From contig CAKRZO010000024.1 of assembly GCA_934433135.1 (NCBI GenBank), positions 1-57,277 of the forward strand: DNA of 57,277 nucleotides, written 5' to 3'. The DNA is from an uncultured Acetatifactor sp. (GTDB taxonomy: Bacteria; Bacillota; Clostridia; Lachnospirales; Lachnospiraceae). Both the position numbers and the translations under genes were made by a program. Positions 43,801 to 52,988 of the stretch are shown here, piece after piece; the first letter of the stretch is position 1; every line of letters begins with the position of its first letter. The notes beneath the pieces were generated by a model. That model did not search any database. It was not told where the DNA came from and saw only the letters and a program-made list of their open reading frames with translations.

Positions 43801-45660
43801 ATGGCTGAAATGATCTCAATAAAGGAAGCAGCAGCGCGTTGGAATATAACGGAGCGAAGAGTTGCAACGCTTTGCAAGGACGGAAAAATCGTTGGTGCGC
43901 AAAAGCAGGGAAAGTGCTGGATGATCCCGGCGGACACACAGAAACCGGCGGATCGGCGAATCAAGACGGGCGCTTTCCGGAAAGCGGAACGTGCACCGAA
44001 ATTACCCCTGCCCATCGGTGTATCCAACTATTGTCTGGCATCGTCAGAATACTACTACGTCGACAAAACGATGATGATCAGGGACTTCATTGATGAACGC
44101 CCGATGGTAACATTGTTTACCCGTCCCCGCCGCTTTGGGAAGACGCTGAATATGGATATGTTGCGCACCTATTTTGAAAAAAGCGACAGAGATACTTCCG
44201 TTTACTTCCGGGACAAAAAGATCTGGGTCTGCGGTCAGAAGTACCGGGAATATCAGGGCAAGTACCCTGTGATTTTTCTTACCTTCAAAGATGTAAAGTT
44301 CGATACGTGGACAGAGACCTTTTCATCTATCCGTGGCATTTTCGCAAAAGAGACCCAGCGTCACAAGGAACTGCTGACCAGCGATAAGTGCGATGAATAC
44401 AACAAAAAAACTTATGAAAAATTAGTCAACGGCACAGCCAGCGAAGTAGAGCTGGCTTCAGCACTTCTGGACTTATCTGCAATGCTGCATAAGCACTATG
44501 ACATTGCGCCCATTATCATCATTGATGAATATGACACTCCGATTCAACAGGGATATCAGAAAGACTATTACGACAAGATCATCCGGTTTATGCGGAACCT
44601 GTTTTCCGGCGGCTTCAAGGACAACCGACACCTGTCCTTCGGTTTTCTTACCGGCATCCTGCGTGTGGCGAAAGAAAGTATTTTCAGCGGAATGAACAAT
44701 TTGTCTATCTATTCCGTACTGGACAACAAGTATAGTGCCTACTTTGGCTTCACTGCCGACGAGGTGACGGAGATGGCGGAATACTACGGCGCTGCCGATA
44801 AATTTGAGGAAATCTGCCGTTGGTATGACGGCTATCGTTTTGGGAAGACCGAAATCTTTAACCCATGGTCGGTGGTCAACTATTTCAGCTACGGGTGTGA
44901 GCCGAGACCGTTCTGGGTTTCCACCGGCAGTAATGATATTATCGGAGAAGTGCTTGCACAGGCTGATGAGGAGATTTATGCCAGACTGACTTCTCTGGTC
45001 AATGGCCAGACTTTTACAGCATTCATTGATACCGGCGTAATCTATCCGCAGATCAAGAGTAATCCTTCCACCATCTACAGCTTCCTGCTGATGACTGGCT
45101 ATTTAAAAGCGCTGAAAACCACACCGTCCTTCAGTGGGGACTTTATGTGTGAGCTTTCCCTGCCCAACCGGGAGATTACTCTGGTGTATAACAAAGAAAT
45201 TTTGCAGCGGCTTGAGAACCTGATTCCACCTTCTACAGCGATCTCCATTCAGGAGGCCGTTTTCTCCGGTGATAATGAGCGGCTGAAAACGCAGATTCAA
45301 ACACTGTTGACACAGTCAGTCAGTTCCTTTGATACTGCCGGGGAGAATTTCTACCATGGCTTTATGCTGGGTCTGTGTGCCCTGCTGGGCGGCGCTTTTG
45401 TGACTTCCAATCGAGAATCCGGCGGCGGCCGCTATGATATTCAACTGATGCCCAGACAAAAAGGACTTCCGGGCATCTTGATTGAGCTGAAGACGGAAAA
45501 AAACTGTAATGACGAAAGACTAAAAAAGTTATCTGAAACTGCTTTACAACAGATCAATGAAAAAAAATATGAGACTGAACTGGCAACTGCCGGAATCAGG
45601 ACGATTTATAAATACGGTGTGGCCTTCAGTGGCAAAAAAGTCGAAGTGACGGTTGGATGA
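43801..45660 (+). CDS. AAA-ATPase-like/PD-(D/E)XK nuclease protein with N-terminal HTH
   Basis: 619 residues. Residues 1-55 are a MerR/excisionase-type DNA-binding domain (ISIKEAAARWNITERRVATL). Then comes the AAA-ATPase-like domain: VDKTMMIRDFI, Walker A region RPRRFGKTLNMDML (about 109) and Walker B IIIIDEYDTPI (about 238). The C-terminal PD-(D/E)XK nuclease-like domain has GGGRYDIQLMP and ILIELKTEK with Asp and Glu-x-Lys. The family expands greatly in gut anaerobes. Its role is unproven, possibly defence or element control. GGAGG lies eight bases before 43801. It is monocistronic, followed by a terminator. Confidence 0.88.
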   Translation: MAEMISIKEAAARWNITERRVATLCKDGKIVGAQKQGKCWMIPADTQKPADRRIKTGAFRKAERAPKLPLPIGVSNYCLASSEYYYVDKTMMIRDFIDERPMVTLFTRPRRFGKTLNMDMLRTYFEKSDRDTSVYFRDKKIWVCGQKYREYQGKYPVIFLTFKDVKFDTWTETFSSIRGIFAKETQRHKELLTSDKCDEYNKKTYEKLVNGTASEVELASALLDLSAMLHKHYDIAPIIIIDEYDTPIQQGYQKDYYDKIIRFMRNLFSGGFKDNRHLSFGFLTGILRVAKESIFSGMNNLSIYSVLDNKYSAYFGFTADEVTEMAEYYGAADKFEEICRWYDGYRFGKTEIFNPWSVVNYFSYGCEPRPFWVSTGSNDIIGEVLAQADEEIYARLTSLVNGQTFTAFIDTGVIYPQIKSNPSTIYSFLLMTGYLKALKTTPSFSGDFMCELSLPNREITLVYNKEILQRLENLIPPSTAISIQEAVFSGDNERLKTQIQTLLTQSVSSFDTAGENFYHGFMLGLCALLGGAFVTSNRESGGGRYDIQLMPRQKGLPGILIELKTEKNCNDERLKKLSETALQQINEKKYETELATAGIRTIYKYGVAFSGKKVEVTVG

Positions 45661-45739
45661 TGAAAACCACTTGATTTCGATGTAATTAAAAATTACCGGA
45701 GAAGCCGGAAAATTTAGTATAACAGCAACATAAGGAATG

Positions 45740-45767
45740 GATGTCTCGCAAGAGGCATCTATTTTTT
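45740..45767 (+). terminator. rho-independent terminator after the AAA/nuclease gene
   Basis: GATGTCTC (45740-45747), the loop GCAA and GAGGCATC form a stem with one mismatch, followed by TATTTTTT. Confidence 0.75.
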
Positions 45768-45863
45768 GTACCTGCATGCCGCAGTTTATAAACAGCCTTA
45801 GCTTTCATACAATCGCAACATCTCAAGTGTTCTATTCCCGCTGCCTGCCACTCATAAAATCAC

Positions 45864-45927
45864 ACACAAAAACAATGCAAAACACACAAAAATGATGGAT
45901 TGCAAAAGGGGCGGAATATGGTTTAAT
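45864..45927 (+). promoter_or_regulatory. activator-type promoter region, copy 1
   Basis: Two direct repeats, ACACAAAAACAATG at 45864-45877 and ACACAAAAATGATG at 45884-45897, are 20 bases apart. A -10-like TTTAAT (45922-45927) follows 38 bases after the second repeat starts. No good -35 box is seen, which suggests an activator. The same layout recurs at 52899-52962. Confidence 0.55.
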
Positions 45928-45997
45928 AAAGTTGGCAAAGAGTTATAGGAAAATTGCCGATTACACCAAAATTAAAATGGCAAAACTGGAGAAAATT

Positions 45998-47968
45998 ATG
46001 GAAATTATGAAACCTTGGAGCAATATTGTAACTACAGCAGAAGAAAACAGGTTCTCCATATCAGTATGGGGAAGAACCTATCTATTTGAAAACAGCTTTC
46101 TTCCTTCTGCTATTTTTTCTGCTGGATACAATTTATTGTATGAACCGGCTCTTTTGCATCTTACAATAGATGGAGAAGAAAGAAGTATTCATCATTTTAA
46201 TTATGAAGTAGTACAGCAGTCAGGGGAAAAAGTTATTGTGATTTGCTCTGCACTATGTGGAAATTTGATTATAAATGCTGATGTAGAAATTGAATATGAC
46301 GGATATATGCAGTTAGCAATCCGTCTTATGCCCTGTGGGGAATTTAATTATATAAATGCCTGGGAACGGGAAAGTGATAAAAGAACCGGTGGATGTCTTG
46401 AAAAAGCCTGGATAGATTGGAAATTTACAAAAGAAACGGCTTCTTTATTTCATTTCTGGCCCAATGGCGAAAGTGGCGTCCGTGTACTTGGATTGGTTAA
46501 CAGTGGGAAATTTTCGGAACGAGTTTTGCCATTTAAACCATGTATTTGGATTGGCAATGAAGAGTGCGGTCTGAACATCTGTATGGAAAAAGATGAAACA
46601 CTTTTACTGGATGGCTCCCCATTTTTGGAAATGACCGAAGAAACGGATTTTAATCGGATAAGAATGAATTTGCTGGAAGCTATACCTAAGGAATGGGAAA
46701 ATCAAGAAGAAAAATGGCTGCATAATCTGCCGCCCGTTACTTTCGATTTTCTTCTACAGGCAACACCGGTAAAACCATGGAATGAAGAACTTTTTCAGAA
46801 CTTTAGAGCATATCATACAGAATTTCATGAAATAAATATTGAAAGCTTGGCAAAAGATGGTTTTAAGTGGTTAATTCTACATGAAAACTGGAGCCGAATT
46901 CAAAACTATTGCTTGGCTGCAGATAGAAAACTTCTGGAAGACATCATAAAGCGTTGCCATGATAACGGAATAAAAGTTATGGCTTACTTCGGATATGAAT
47001 ATTCTTCTGCAGTTCCCGGCTTTCATAAGCATATGGAGAATTATCTGAATCGAACCAAAGATGGATACTATACAGGCGGTTGGAGCAGAGAAGGACAATA
47101 TCAGAAGGCTTATATTGCGTGTTATCAGGGTGGCTACAGCGAAGAGATGATCGCATGCTGTCAAAAAGCTATGGAAGAATATAATATAGATGGGATTTAT
47201 ACAGATGGTACATATGTCCCGTGGGAATGTGCAAATGAGAGGCATGGGTGTGGTTATCGGGATGAACAAGGAGAACTGCACATGACTTGGCCCATTCGTG
47301 CAGTCAGAGAACATGTAAAGAAATTATATAAAATGGTACATGAACATGGTGGGATAATTGACACTCATCAAAGTTCCTGTTGTTTGATGCCTACCCTATC
47401 GTTCTGCGATTCTTATTTCGATGGCGAAAATATTCAGTCAAACATTCGGGAGAACATGGAAAATTTTCTGTCCATGGATATGTTTCGATGTGAATTTATG
47501 GGACGCAATTTTGGTATCATACCTAATCTGATTGCATATGTGGATGAAGAATCCTACCGAATGAGAAATCTACTGGCAATTTCTTTGCCGCACAATGTTC
47601 TTCCGCGACCTATGGCGCCTTTTGCTATTGCCGATATCAAAATGGTATGGAAAACTTATGACGATTTCGGGATCAGTAATGCTGAATGGAAGCCATATTG
47701 GAAAAGAAATTCAACAGTTGCATGTATGGATAATGATGTTTACATATCTACATTTGAAAAAGATGACAGAATTTTGGCCGCAGTCTCCTGTTTTTCGGCG
47801 CAGAAGAAAAGTGTAACATTGTATCTGCCGAAGAAGAATATGCGCATTTATGAAGTATTTGATAACAAATGGTACAGCGTCAAGGATGATAAAATGATTT
47901 TTTCTCCTGATATTTCAATGGCTTATTTATTCGTGATTTTTGAGGATACCACAGCCTATAAAAAATAA
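45998..47968 (+). CDS. putative glycoside hydrolase with TIM barrel (DUF6067-like)
   Basis: 656 residues. N-terminal beta-sandwich (about 1-255), a central (alpha/beta)8 barrel (about 270-560) and a C-terminal beta domain. Candidate catalytic residues are the Asp of NIDGIYTDGTYVPWEC near 405 and an acidic residue around FCDSYFDGENIQ. The family is not named with certainty; it resembles DUF6067/GH-like proteins. No signal peptide, so it works inside the cell on imported sugars. I chose ATG 45998 (GGAGA five bases upstream); earlier starts at 45932 (TTG) and 45977 are possible. The gene is visibly richer in A+T than its neighbours. Confidence 0.75.
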   Translation: MEIMKPWSNIVTTAEENRFSISVWGRTYLFENSFLPSAIFSAGYNLLYEPALLHLTIDGEERSIHHFNYEVVQQSGEKVIVICSALCGNLIINADVEIEYDGYMQLAIRLMPCGEFNYINAWERESDKRTGGCLEKAWIDWKFTKETASLFHFWPNGESGVRVLGLVNSGKFSERVLPFKPCIWIGNEECGLNICMEKDETLLLDGSPFLEMTEETDFNRIRMNLLEAIPKEWENQEEKWLHNLPPVTFDFLLQATPVKPWNEELFQNFRAYHTEFHEINIESLAKDGFKWLILHENWSRIQNYCLAADRKLLEDIIKRCHDNGIKVMAYFGYEYSSAVPGFHKHMENYLNRTKDGYYTGGWSREGQYQKAYIACYQGGYSEEMIACCQKAMEEYNIDGIYTDGTYVPWECANERHGCGYRDEQGELHMTWPIRAVREHVKKLYKMVHEHGGIIDTHQSSCCLMPTLSFCDSYFDGENIQSNIRENMENFLSMDMFRCEFMGRNFGIIPNLIAYVDEESYRMRNLLAISLPHNVLPRPMAPFAIADIKMVWKTYDDFGISNAEWKPYWKRNSTVACMDNDVYISTFEKDDRILAAVSCFSAQKKSVTLYLPKKNMRIYEVFDNKWYSVKDDKMIFSPDISMAYLFVIFEDTTAYKK

Positions 47969-48004
47969 CATTATCAACAGTTTAATAAATTATACAGGAG
48001 CAAG

Positions 48005-48114
48005 TTGTTAAGTTTGAAAATCCATGATAAACTAAACATAGCAGTTTTTAAGGTTATGATGAAGTTGTTTGAGTGTGGTAACTTAACAATACACCATAAA
48101 TTTAAAAACTGCTA
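48005..48114. repeat. crossing inverted repeats between the glycosidase genes
   Basis: TTGTTAAGTT (48005-48014) is complementary to AACTTAACAA (48080-48089), and TAGCAGTTTTTA (48039-48050) to TAAAAACTGCTA (48103-48114). The two pairs cross, as in a pseudoknot or two alternative folds. A CCTTTTTAT run follows the second stem, so it may act as terminator or attenuator before the rhamnosidase gene. Confidence 0.55.
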
Positions 48115-48255
48115 CCTTTTTATAACAGAAAATGGAAATAAATTCTACCTATGACTAGCTAGCCGTTGCGCCAGTAACTTGGTACAATATGAAAACGGAG
48201 CCACTGTTTTAACCGGAATATTTCTTCACCCTTTTTTCTGAGGAGGCACTTTAAG

Positions 48256-50736
48256 ATGATCATCAAAACATTTTGTTGTAACAGCGAAAATCCCATTGGA
48301 GTAATTGATCCGATTTTTTCGTGGAAAGTGTATGAGTGTGAAGATAAAAAACAAAAGGCATATCGGATCATTGTGCAAAGCACAGATTTCGACCTGTTGT
48401 GGGATAGCGGTACGATAACTGCCGAGGATTCTGCCTATATTAGATATAACGGTAAATCACTGAAAGAAAACACTATGTATCTATGGCGGGTAACTGTTTT
48501 TACCGAAAATCATTGCGCCGAAAGCGCCGAGGCATCCTTCATTACCGGAATCTTTGATACTTCAAAGCTCAAATGGGTTACCCCGCGGGAGGACTTTAAT
48601 TCACCAATTATTTATAAGACATTTGAACTGACCAATTTGCAAAAAACAGTTACGGTAAATGTATGCGGCCTTGGTTTTTTCGAACTTTACATAAACGGTA
48701 AAAAGGTCTCCGGAGATCTTATGAACCCTGTACGCACGGATTATGATCAGGTTGCTTATCTTGACCTGAAATATCCGTATGAAAATATTACCCGAAAAAG
48801 TGTCCGCTATATTTCCTATGAAGTATCAGGCTTTTTAAAAGCCGGCAGGAACACAATTGCCGTATGGCTGGGCAACGGATGGTACCGTCAGAGGGAAAGA
48901 ATTGTTGAAGGAATCTTTGATTACGGTAACCTGCTTAAGATGTTTTTACGGCTTACCAACGGCGAACAAGTACTTGAATGTGATGATAGCTGGTTTTGTG
49001 TTGAGAGTCCGATTCTATATGACAATTTGTTTTATGGCGAGGTCTATGACGCCAGAAAAAAGATTATACCGGACAATTTAACGAACGTACAGATTATCGA
49101 GGAGCCTTCGGGAAGAATTGAACCTCAGCTTTGTCCAACGGAAAAAATCATCAAAACATACACGCCTGTTCTCTTAAAAAACAACATCTATGATGTCGGT
49201 ATATGCACGACCGGTTTTGCCGAAATAATATGTTCGGGAAATTCAGGCGATACCATAAAGGTCTACTATGCGGAAGAACTTGATGAAGACGGAAATCTTG
49301 ATTATACTTCAACAGTAGGCTACGAGAAGTCTGATGCAAAGCAGGTGCAAACGGATACTTATATCTTAAACGGGAATGGGAATGAACTATATATGCCGCG
49401 TTTTGTATGGCATGGTTACCGATATTTTAAAATCGTTTCAGGCGGTAATGTTGCCATAAAATCCGTAAAGGCGCATTGCGTATGCAGCGACTTGAAAGTG
49501 CGTACAAAATTTGAGAGTTCAAATAAACTGTTAAACAATATTCATAAAATGTTTGTTCATACAAGCCTTACCAATATTCACGGGTGTGTACCGATGGATT
49601 GTCCACATCGCGAACGCTTAGGATATACCGGTGACGGTGAACTTTCGTCCTTGTCGGTCATGTATAATTTTGATGCATACCTTATGTACCGGAAATGGAT
49701 TGATGATATATTGGATTCTCAAAATAAGAAAACCGGATTCGTACCGCATACCGCTCCGTTTAACGGCGGCGGTGGCGGAATTGCATGGGGAAGTTCCGTT
49801 GCGGTAGTGCCCTGGAATCTGTATATGCAGTATGGTGATATAGAGATATTGAAAAAAAGCAGACCGCATATAAAAAAATGGGTGGAATATTTAAAACTCA
49901 GAACCGAAAACGGAATTGTTGTACGGGAAGAAAACGAAGGCTGGGCTCTCGGGGATTGGTGTATGCCAAGTAAATACCCATGGAGTGAGCCGCACCCTGA
50001 AGCAATAAAGATACCTCCTGCTTTCGTGAATACGATATACTATATCTACTGCATAGACATATACAATAAAATTTCCGGTCTTATCGGCGAGAAATGTGAG
50101 TATCTGACGGAAAGGGAAGAATCTGTCAAAGCTCTTGACATTTTTTATAAAGACGGTTGTTATGCAGGCAATGAACAGGGTGCGAACTTCTTTGCATTAT
50201 TTGCAGGTATTCCCAATAACAAAACCCAGGTTTTGGAAAATGCAATCAAAAGAATCATTAACAGCAATTACACCTTTGATACCGGTATCTCAGGTAACAA
50301 ATTTATGCTTGATGTTATGGATCGATACGGCAGAAACGATGTTGCGCTAAAAATGATGCTCTGTACAGACTACCCGAGCTTTGGTTATATGATTGAAAAC
50401 GGAGCAACCACATCGTGGGAAACCTGGGAAGGAACAGGTTCTAAAAATCACACTGCATTTTCATCCTGTGATTCCTGGTTCTTTTACGGACTGTGCGGCA
50501 TAAAGCCGTTCGGCGGTTATAAAGAATTTTCCATAGAGCCGTTCTTTGCCGATGAGCTCGATTATGTCAATGCATCTATAGAATGTGAATATGGAAGTAT
50601 TTCGTTGAAGTGGCAGCGAATCGGGGATGAAATAATTGTTGAAATGGATATCCCGTTTAATACAACTGCTCATGTGAATTTAAAGGGCAAAAAAAAGAGT
50701 TTAATGTCCGGAAAATACAAGGAGGTTTTAAAATGA
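48256..50736 (+). CDS. alpha-L-rhamnosidase, GH78
   Basis: 826 residues. N-terminal beta domains (fibronectin-like, about 1-100; NGKKVSGDLMNPVRTDYDQV about 150-170), then the (alpha/alpha)6 catalytic barrel (about 420-745) and a C-terminal beta domain. The catalytic acid is in PMDCPHRERLGYTGDGELS (about 446-464), and the Glu of GATTSWETWEG (about 718) is the base. No signal peptide, so it is cytoplasmic. AGGAGGCACTTTAAG precedes the ATG. It releases L-rhamnose, which the isomerase encoded two genes downstream uses. The stop overlaps the next start (ATGA). Confidence 0.93.
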   Translation: MIIKTFCCNSENPIGVIDPIFSWKVYECEDKKQKAYRIIVQSTDFDLLWDSGTITAEDSAYIRYNGKSLKENTMYLWRVTVFTENHCAESAEASFITGIFDTSKLKWVTPREDFNSPIIYKTFELTNLQKTVTVNVCGLGFFELYINGKKVSGDLMNPVRTDYDQVAYLDLKYPYENITRKSVRYISYEVSGFLKAGRNTIAVWLGNGWYRQRERIVEGIFDYGNLLKMFLRLTNGEQVLECDDSWFCVESPILYDNLFYGEVYDARKKIIPDNLTNVQIIEEPSGRIEPQLCPTEKIIKTYTPVLLKNNIYDVGICTTGFAEIICSGNSGDTIKVYYAEELDEDGNLDYTSTVGYEKSDAKQVQTDTYILNGNGNELYMPRFVWHGYRYFKIVSGGNVAIKSVKAHCVCSDLKVRTKFESSNKLLNNIHKMFVHTSLTNIHGCVPMDCPHRERLGYTGDGELSSLSVMYNFDAYLMYRKWIDDILDSQNKKTGFVPHTAPFNGGGGGIAWGSSVAVVPWNLYMQYGDIEILKKSRPHIKKWVEYLKLRTENGIVVREENEGWALGDWCMPSKYPWSEPHPEAIKIPPAFVNTIYYIYCIDIYNKISGLIGEKCEYLTEREESVKALDIFYKDGCYAGNEQGANFFALFAGIPNNKTQVLENAIKRIINSNYTFDTGISGNKFMLDVMDRYGRNDVALKMMLCTDYPSFGYMIENGATTSWETWEGTGSKNHTAFSSCDSWFFYGLCGIKPFGGYKEFSIEPFFADELDYVNASIECEYGSISLKWQRIGDEIIVEMDIPFNTTAHVNLKGKKKSLMSGKYKEVLK

Positions 50737-51368
50737 AGCTTTATAACGTGAATGACAGCGAATTTAAGGAATACGGGGTTGTTCTTGACGGTTATGACTA
50801 TTCCGAATTATTCCGATGTTTACACAGCGTATTAATGCCGGAAACCGGTATCGTATATGTTGCATCCGAAACGGCACTTGAAAATTGTGCGGAGGCTAAA
50901 AAGATGGAAATCCGGGGCTTTGGCGGTTATCCTGTGCAGCTTGGCTATGTATGCGGCAAAAACAGAGTGCTGAATTGCCTTGAGTACCATAAAAGCAGTG
51001 AGTTTAATATTGCAATGGATGACATAATACTGGTACTCGGACACAAAAAGAATATCACAGACGGGAAATTTGATGCATCACTGTGCAAAGCGTTCTTTGT
51101 TCCTGCAGGAACAGGGGTAGAATTGTATGGAACCACACTTCATTATGCACCTTTTCATGTAAATGACAACGGTTATAAAATGATATGCGTTCTTCCGAGA
51201 GGAACAAACTCCCCGAAAATTGATTTTGATGCAGAAAATTTCGAGGATAAAATGTGCTTTGGCGTGAATAAATGGCTTATGGCGCATAAAACCGCAAGTG
51301 AGGTTAATGACGGTGCCTATGTTGGCATAACAGGCAATAATATAACATTTGATAGGATTGGAGATTAA
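50733..51368 (+). CDS. DUF4867-like cupin-type protein
   Basis: 211 residues resembling DUF4867 proteins found in sugar operons of gut Firmicutes. It is beta-rich, with FFVPAGTGVELYGTTLHYAP (about 129-148) giving a cupin-like metal site with His. It overlaps the rhamnosidase by 4 bases, and only 3 bases separate it from rhaA, so all three are made together. A role as a sugar mutarotase or epimerase is possible but not shown. Confidence 0.75.
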   Translation: MKLYNVNDSEFKEYGVVLDGYDYSELFRCLHSVLMPETGIVYVASETALENCAEAKKMEIRGFGGYPVQLGYVCGKNRVLNCLEYHKSSEFNIAMDDIILVLGHKKNITDGKFDASLCKAFFVPAGTGVELYGTTLHYAPFHVNDNGYKMICVLPRGTNSPKIDFDAENFEDKMCFGVNKWLMAHKTASEVNDGAYVGITGNNITFDRIGD

Positions 51369-51371
51369 AAA

Positions 51372-52655
51372 ATGAACGAGAAAAAACTTATTTCTGCTTT
51401 TAATATCGCAAAAGATATTTACGCATCTTATGGAGTTGATGTTGAAAAGGTGCTGGAAAAATTTGACACGATTCCGGTATCGATTCCCTGCTGGCAGGGC
51501 GATGACATTATCGGATTTGAAGCCATGGGAGCCGGAGCGAGCGGAGGATTGATGGTAACCGGTAATTACCCGGGAAGACCCAGAAATCCCGAAGAATACC
51601 GCATGGATTTGGAAAGATCCATCTCCTATATTCCCGGCGCCTTAAAAGTTAATCTTCATTCAAGCTATGGTGAAAATTACGAAACAGGTATTGATCGTGA
51701 CGAGTATGGACCACGTCATTTTACAGGATGGGTTGAATGGGCAAAGAAAAACAAGGTCGGACTTGATATGAATGCAACGACTTTTTCCCACAAATATGCA
51801 GCAGATGGACTTACCATTTCAAACCCTGACGAAAAGATACGCACATTTTGGGTCAGACACATGCAGGCTGTCAGAGAAATTGCCGAATACATCGGTAAAG
51901 AACTCGGGCAGGTATGCGTGTATAATACCTGGGTTCAGGATGGCATGAAGGATATTCCTGCAAACAGAATGAAATATCGTCAATTAATGGAACAGTCTTT
52001 TGATGAAATTTTTTCTAAGAAAAAGATTTCCGAAAAATATGTTTATGATGCACTGGAACCAAAGCTTTTTGCAGTAGGTGTTGAAGAATATACCGTAGGT
52101 TCAAATGATTTCTATTTATTGTATCACGGTCACGCAAGAGCCAACGGCATCGGCAATACCATTATGAACCTTGATCTCGGTCATTTTCATTGCGAAGAGA
52201 ATGTCGCCGATAAAATTTCATCTGTTATGCTGTTTTCTGATAAATTTATGGCTCACCTTACACGTGGTCTTCGTTGGGATTCCGATCATGTTGTTATTAA
52301 TGATGATAAGATTAACAATATGATGCATGAAATTGTTCGTTGCGGAGTACTTGACAATGCCTTCATTGGCACGGACTATTTTGATGCTTCAATAAATCGC
52401 GTTGCCGCATGGACGATCGGAACAAGAGCGACAAAGAAAGCCCTCCTTTCGGCAATGCTTGAACCTGTTCATATGTTGCGCGATGCAGAAAATAATAAGG
52501 ATTATACAATGCGCCTTGCGCTGATCGACGAATTCAAATCCCTGCCCTCAAATGCCGTCTGGGAATATTATTGTATGAGTAAAGATGTCGCTTTAGGTAT
52601 TGAGTGGATGGAAGATTTGAAACAATATGAGAAAAATGTGATGTTTAAGAGATAA
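51372..52655 (+). CDS. rhaA: L-rhamnose isomerase
   Basis: 427 residues, the usual length of RhaA. It converts L-rhamnose to L-rhamnulose. Landmarks: IPCWQGDDIIGFE near residue 38, VNLHSSYGENYETGIDRDEY, the metal-site regions LDMNATTFSH and NLDLGHFHCEE, and WDSDHVVINDD. All the expected His, Asp and Glu ligands are visible. GGAGATTAAAA precedes the ATG. No rhaB kinase or rhaD aldolase lies in the window, so the pathway must be completed elsewhere. Confidence 0.95.
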   Translation: MNEKKLISAFNIAKDIYASYGVDVEKVLEKFDTIPVSIPCWQGDDIIGFEAMGAGASGGLMVTGNYPGRPRNPEEYRMDLERSISYIPGALKVNLHSSYGENYETGIDRDEYGPRHFTGWVEWAKKNKVGLDMNATTFSHKYAADGLTISNPDEKIRTFWVRHMQAVREIAEYIGKELGQVCVYNTWVQDGMKDIPANRMKYRQLMEQSFDEIFSKKKISEKYVYDALEPKLFAVGVEEYTVGSNDFYLLYHGHARANGIGNTIMNLDLGHFHCEENVADKISSVMLFSDKFMAHLTRGLRWDSDHVVINDDKINNMMHEIVRCGVLDNAFIGTDYFDASINRVAAWTIGTRATKKALLSAMLEPVHMLRDAENNKDYTMRLALIDEFKSLPSNAVWEYYCMSKDVALGIEWMEDLKQYEKNVMFKR

Positions 52656-52704
52656 TAATTTAAGACTCCGGCATGGCCACAGAGCACTATAGACCTTATG
52701 AATG

Positions 52705-52733
52705 GTACACCAGTTATTCAATAACTGGTGTAC
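52705..52733. repeat. perfect 29-bp palindrome
   Basis: GTACACCAGTTATT (52705-52718), one C, then AATAACTGGTGTAC (52720-52733). No T-run follows, so it is not a classic terminator. It lies 50 bases after rhaA. I see nothing else in 52656-52888 except this palindrome. Confidence 0.9.
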
Positions 52734-52898
52734 TGGTTGTGCTATCAGTGCATTCGTAAAAATCCACGTTCCACAAATATGATACCCTTTTCGTTGGAAC
52801 TTGTTCTTTCCTCTCTTACGGCAGAACCACTTCATCGGTCATGAAGGAACTTGCGTTCACATGTGTTTTCCTGCTCTGTAGAACACTGCGAAGAATAG

Positions 52899-52962
52899 AC
52901 ACAAAAACAGTGAGAAACACACAATAATGTTGGATGTTTCATAAATGAAAGAATGCTATAAT
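52899..52962 (+). promoter_or_regulatory. activator-type promoter region, copy 2
   Basis: ACACAAAAACAGTG at 52899-52912 and ACACAATAATGTTG at 52919-52932 are 20 bases apart, followed by TATAAT at 52957-52962, the same distances as copy 1. The -10 is consensus but the -35 is poor, which fits activator control. Confidence 0.6.
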
Positions 52963-52988
52963 AAGGTTATTCAGGGAGGAACAAAACA

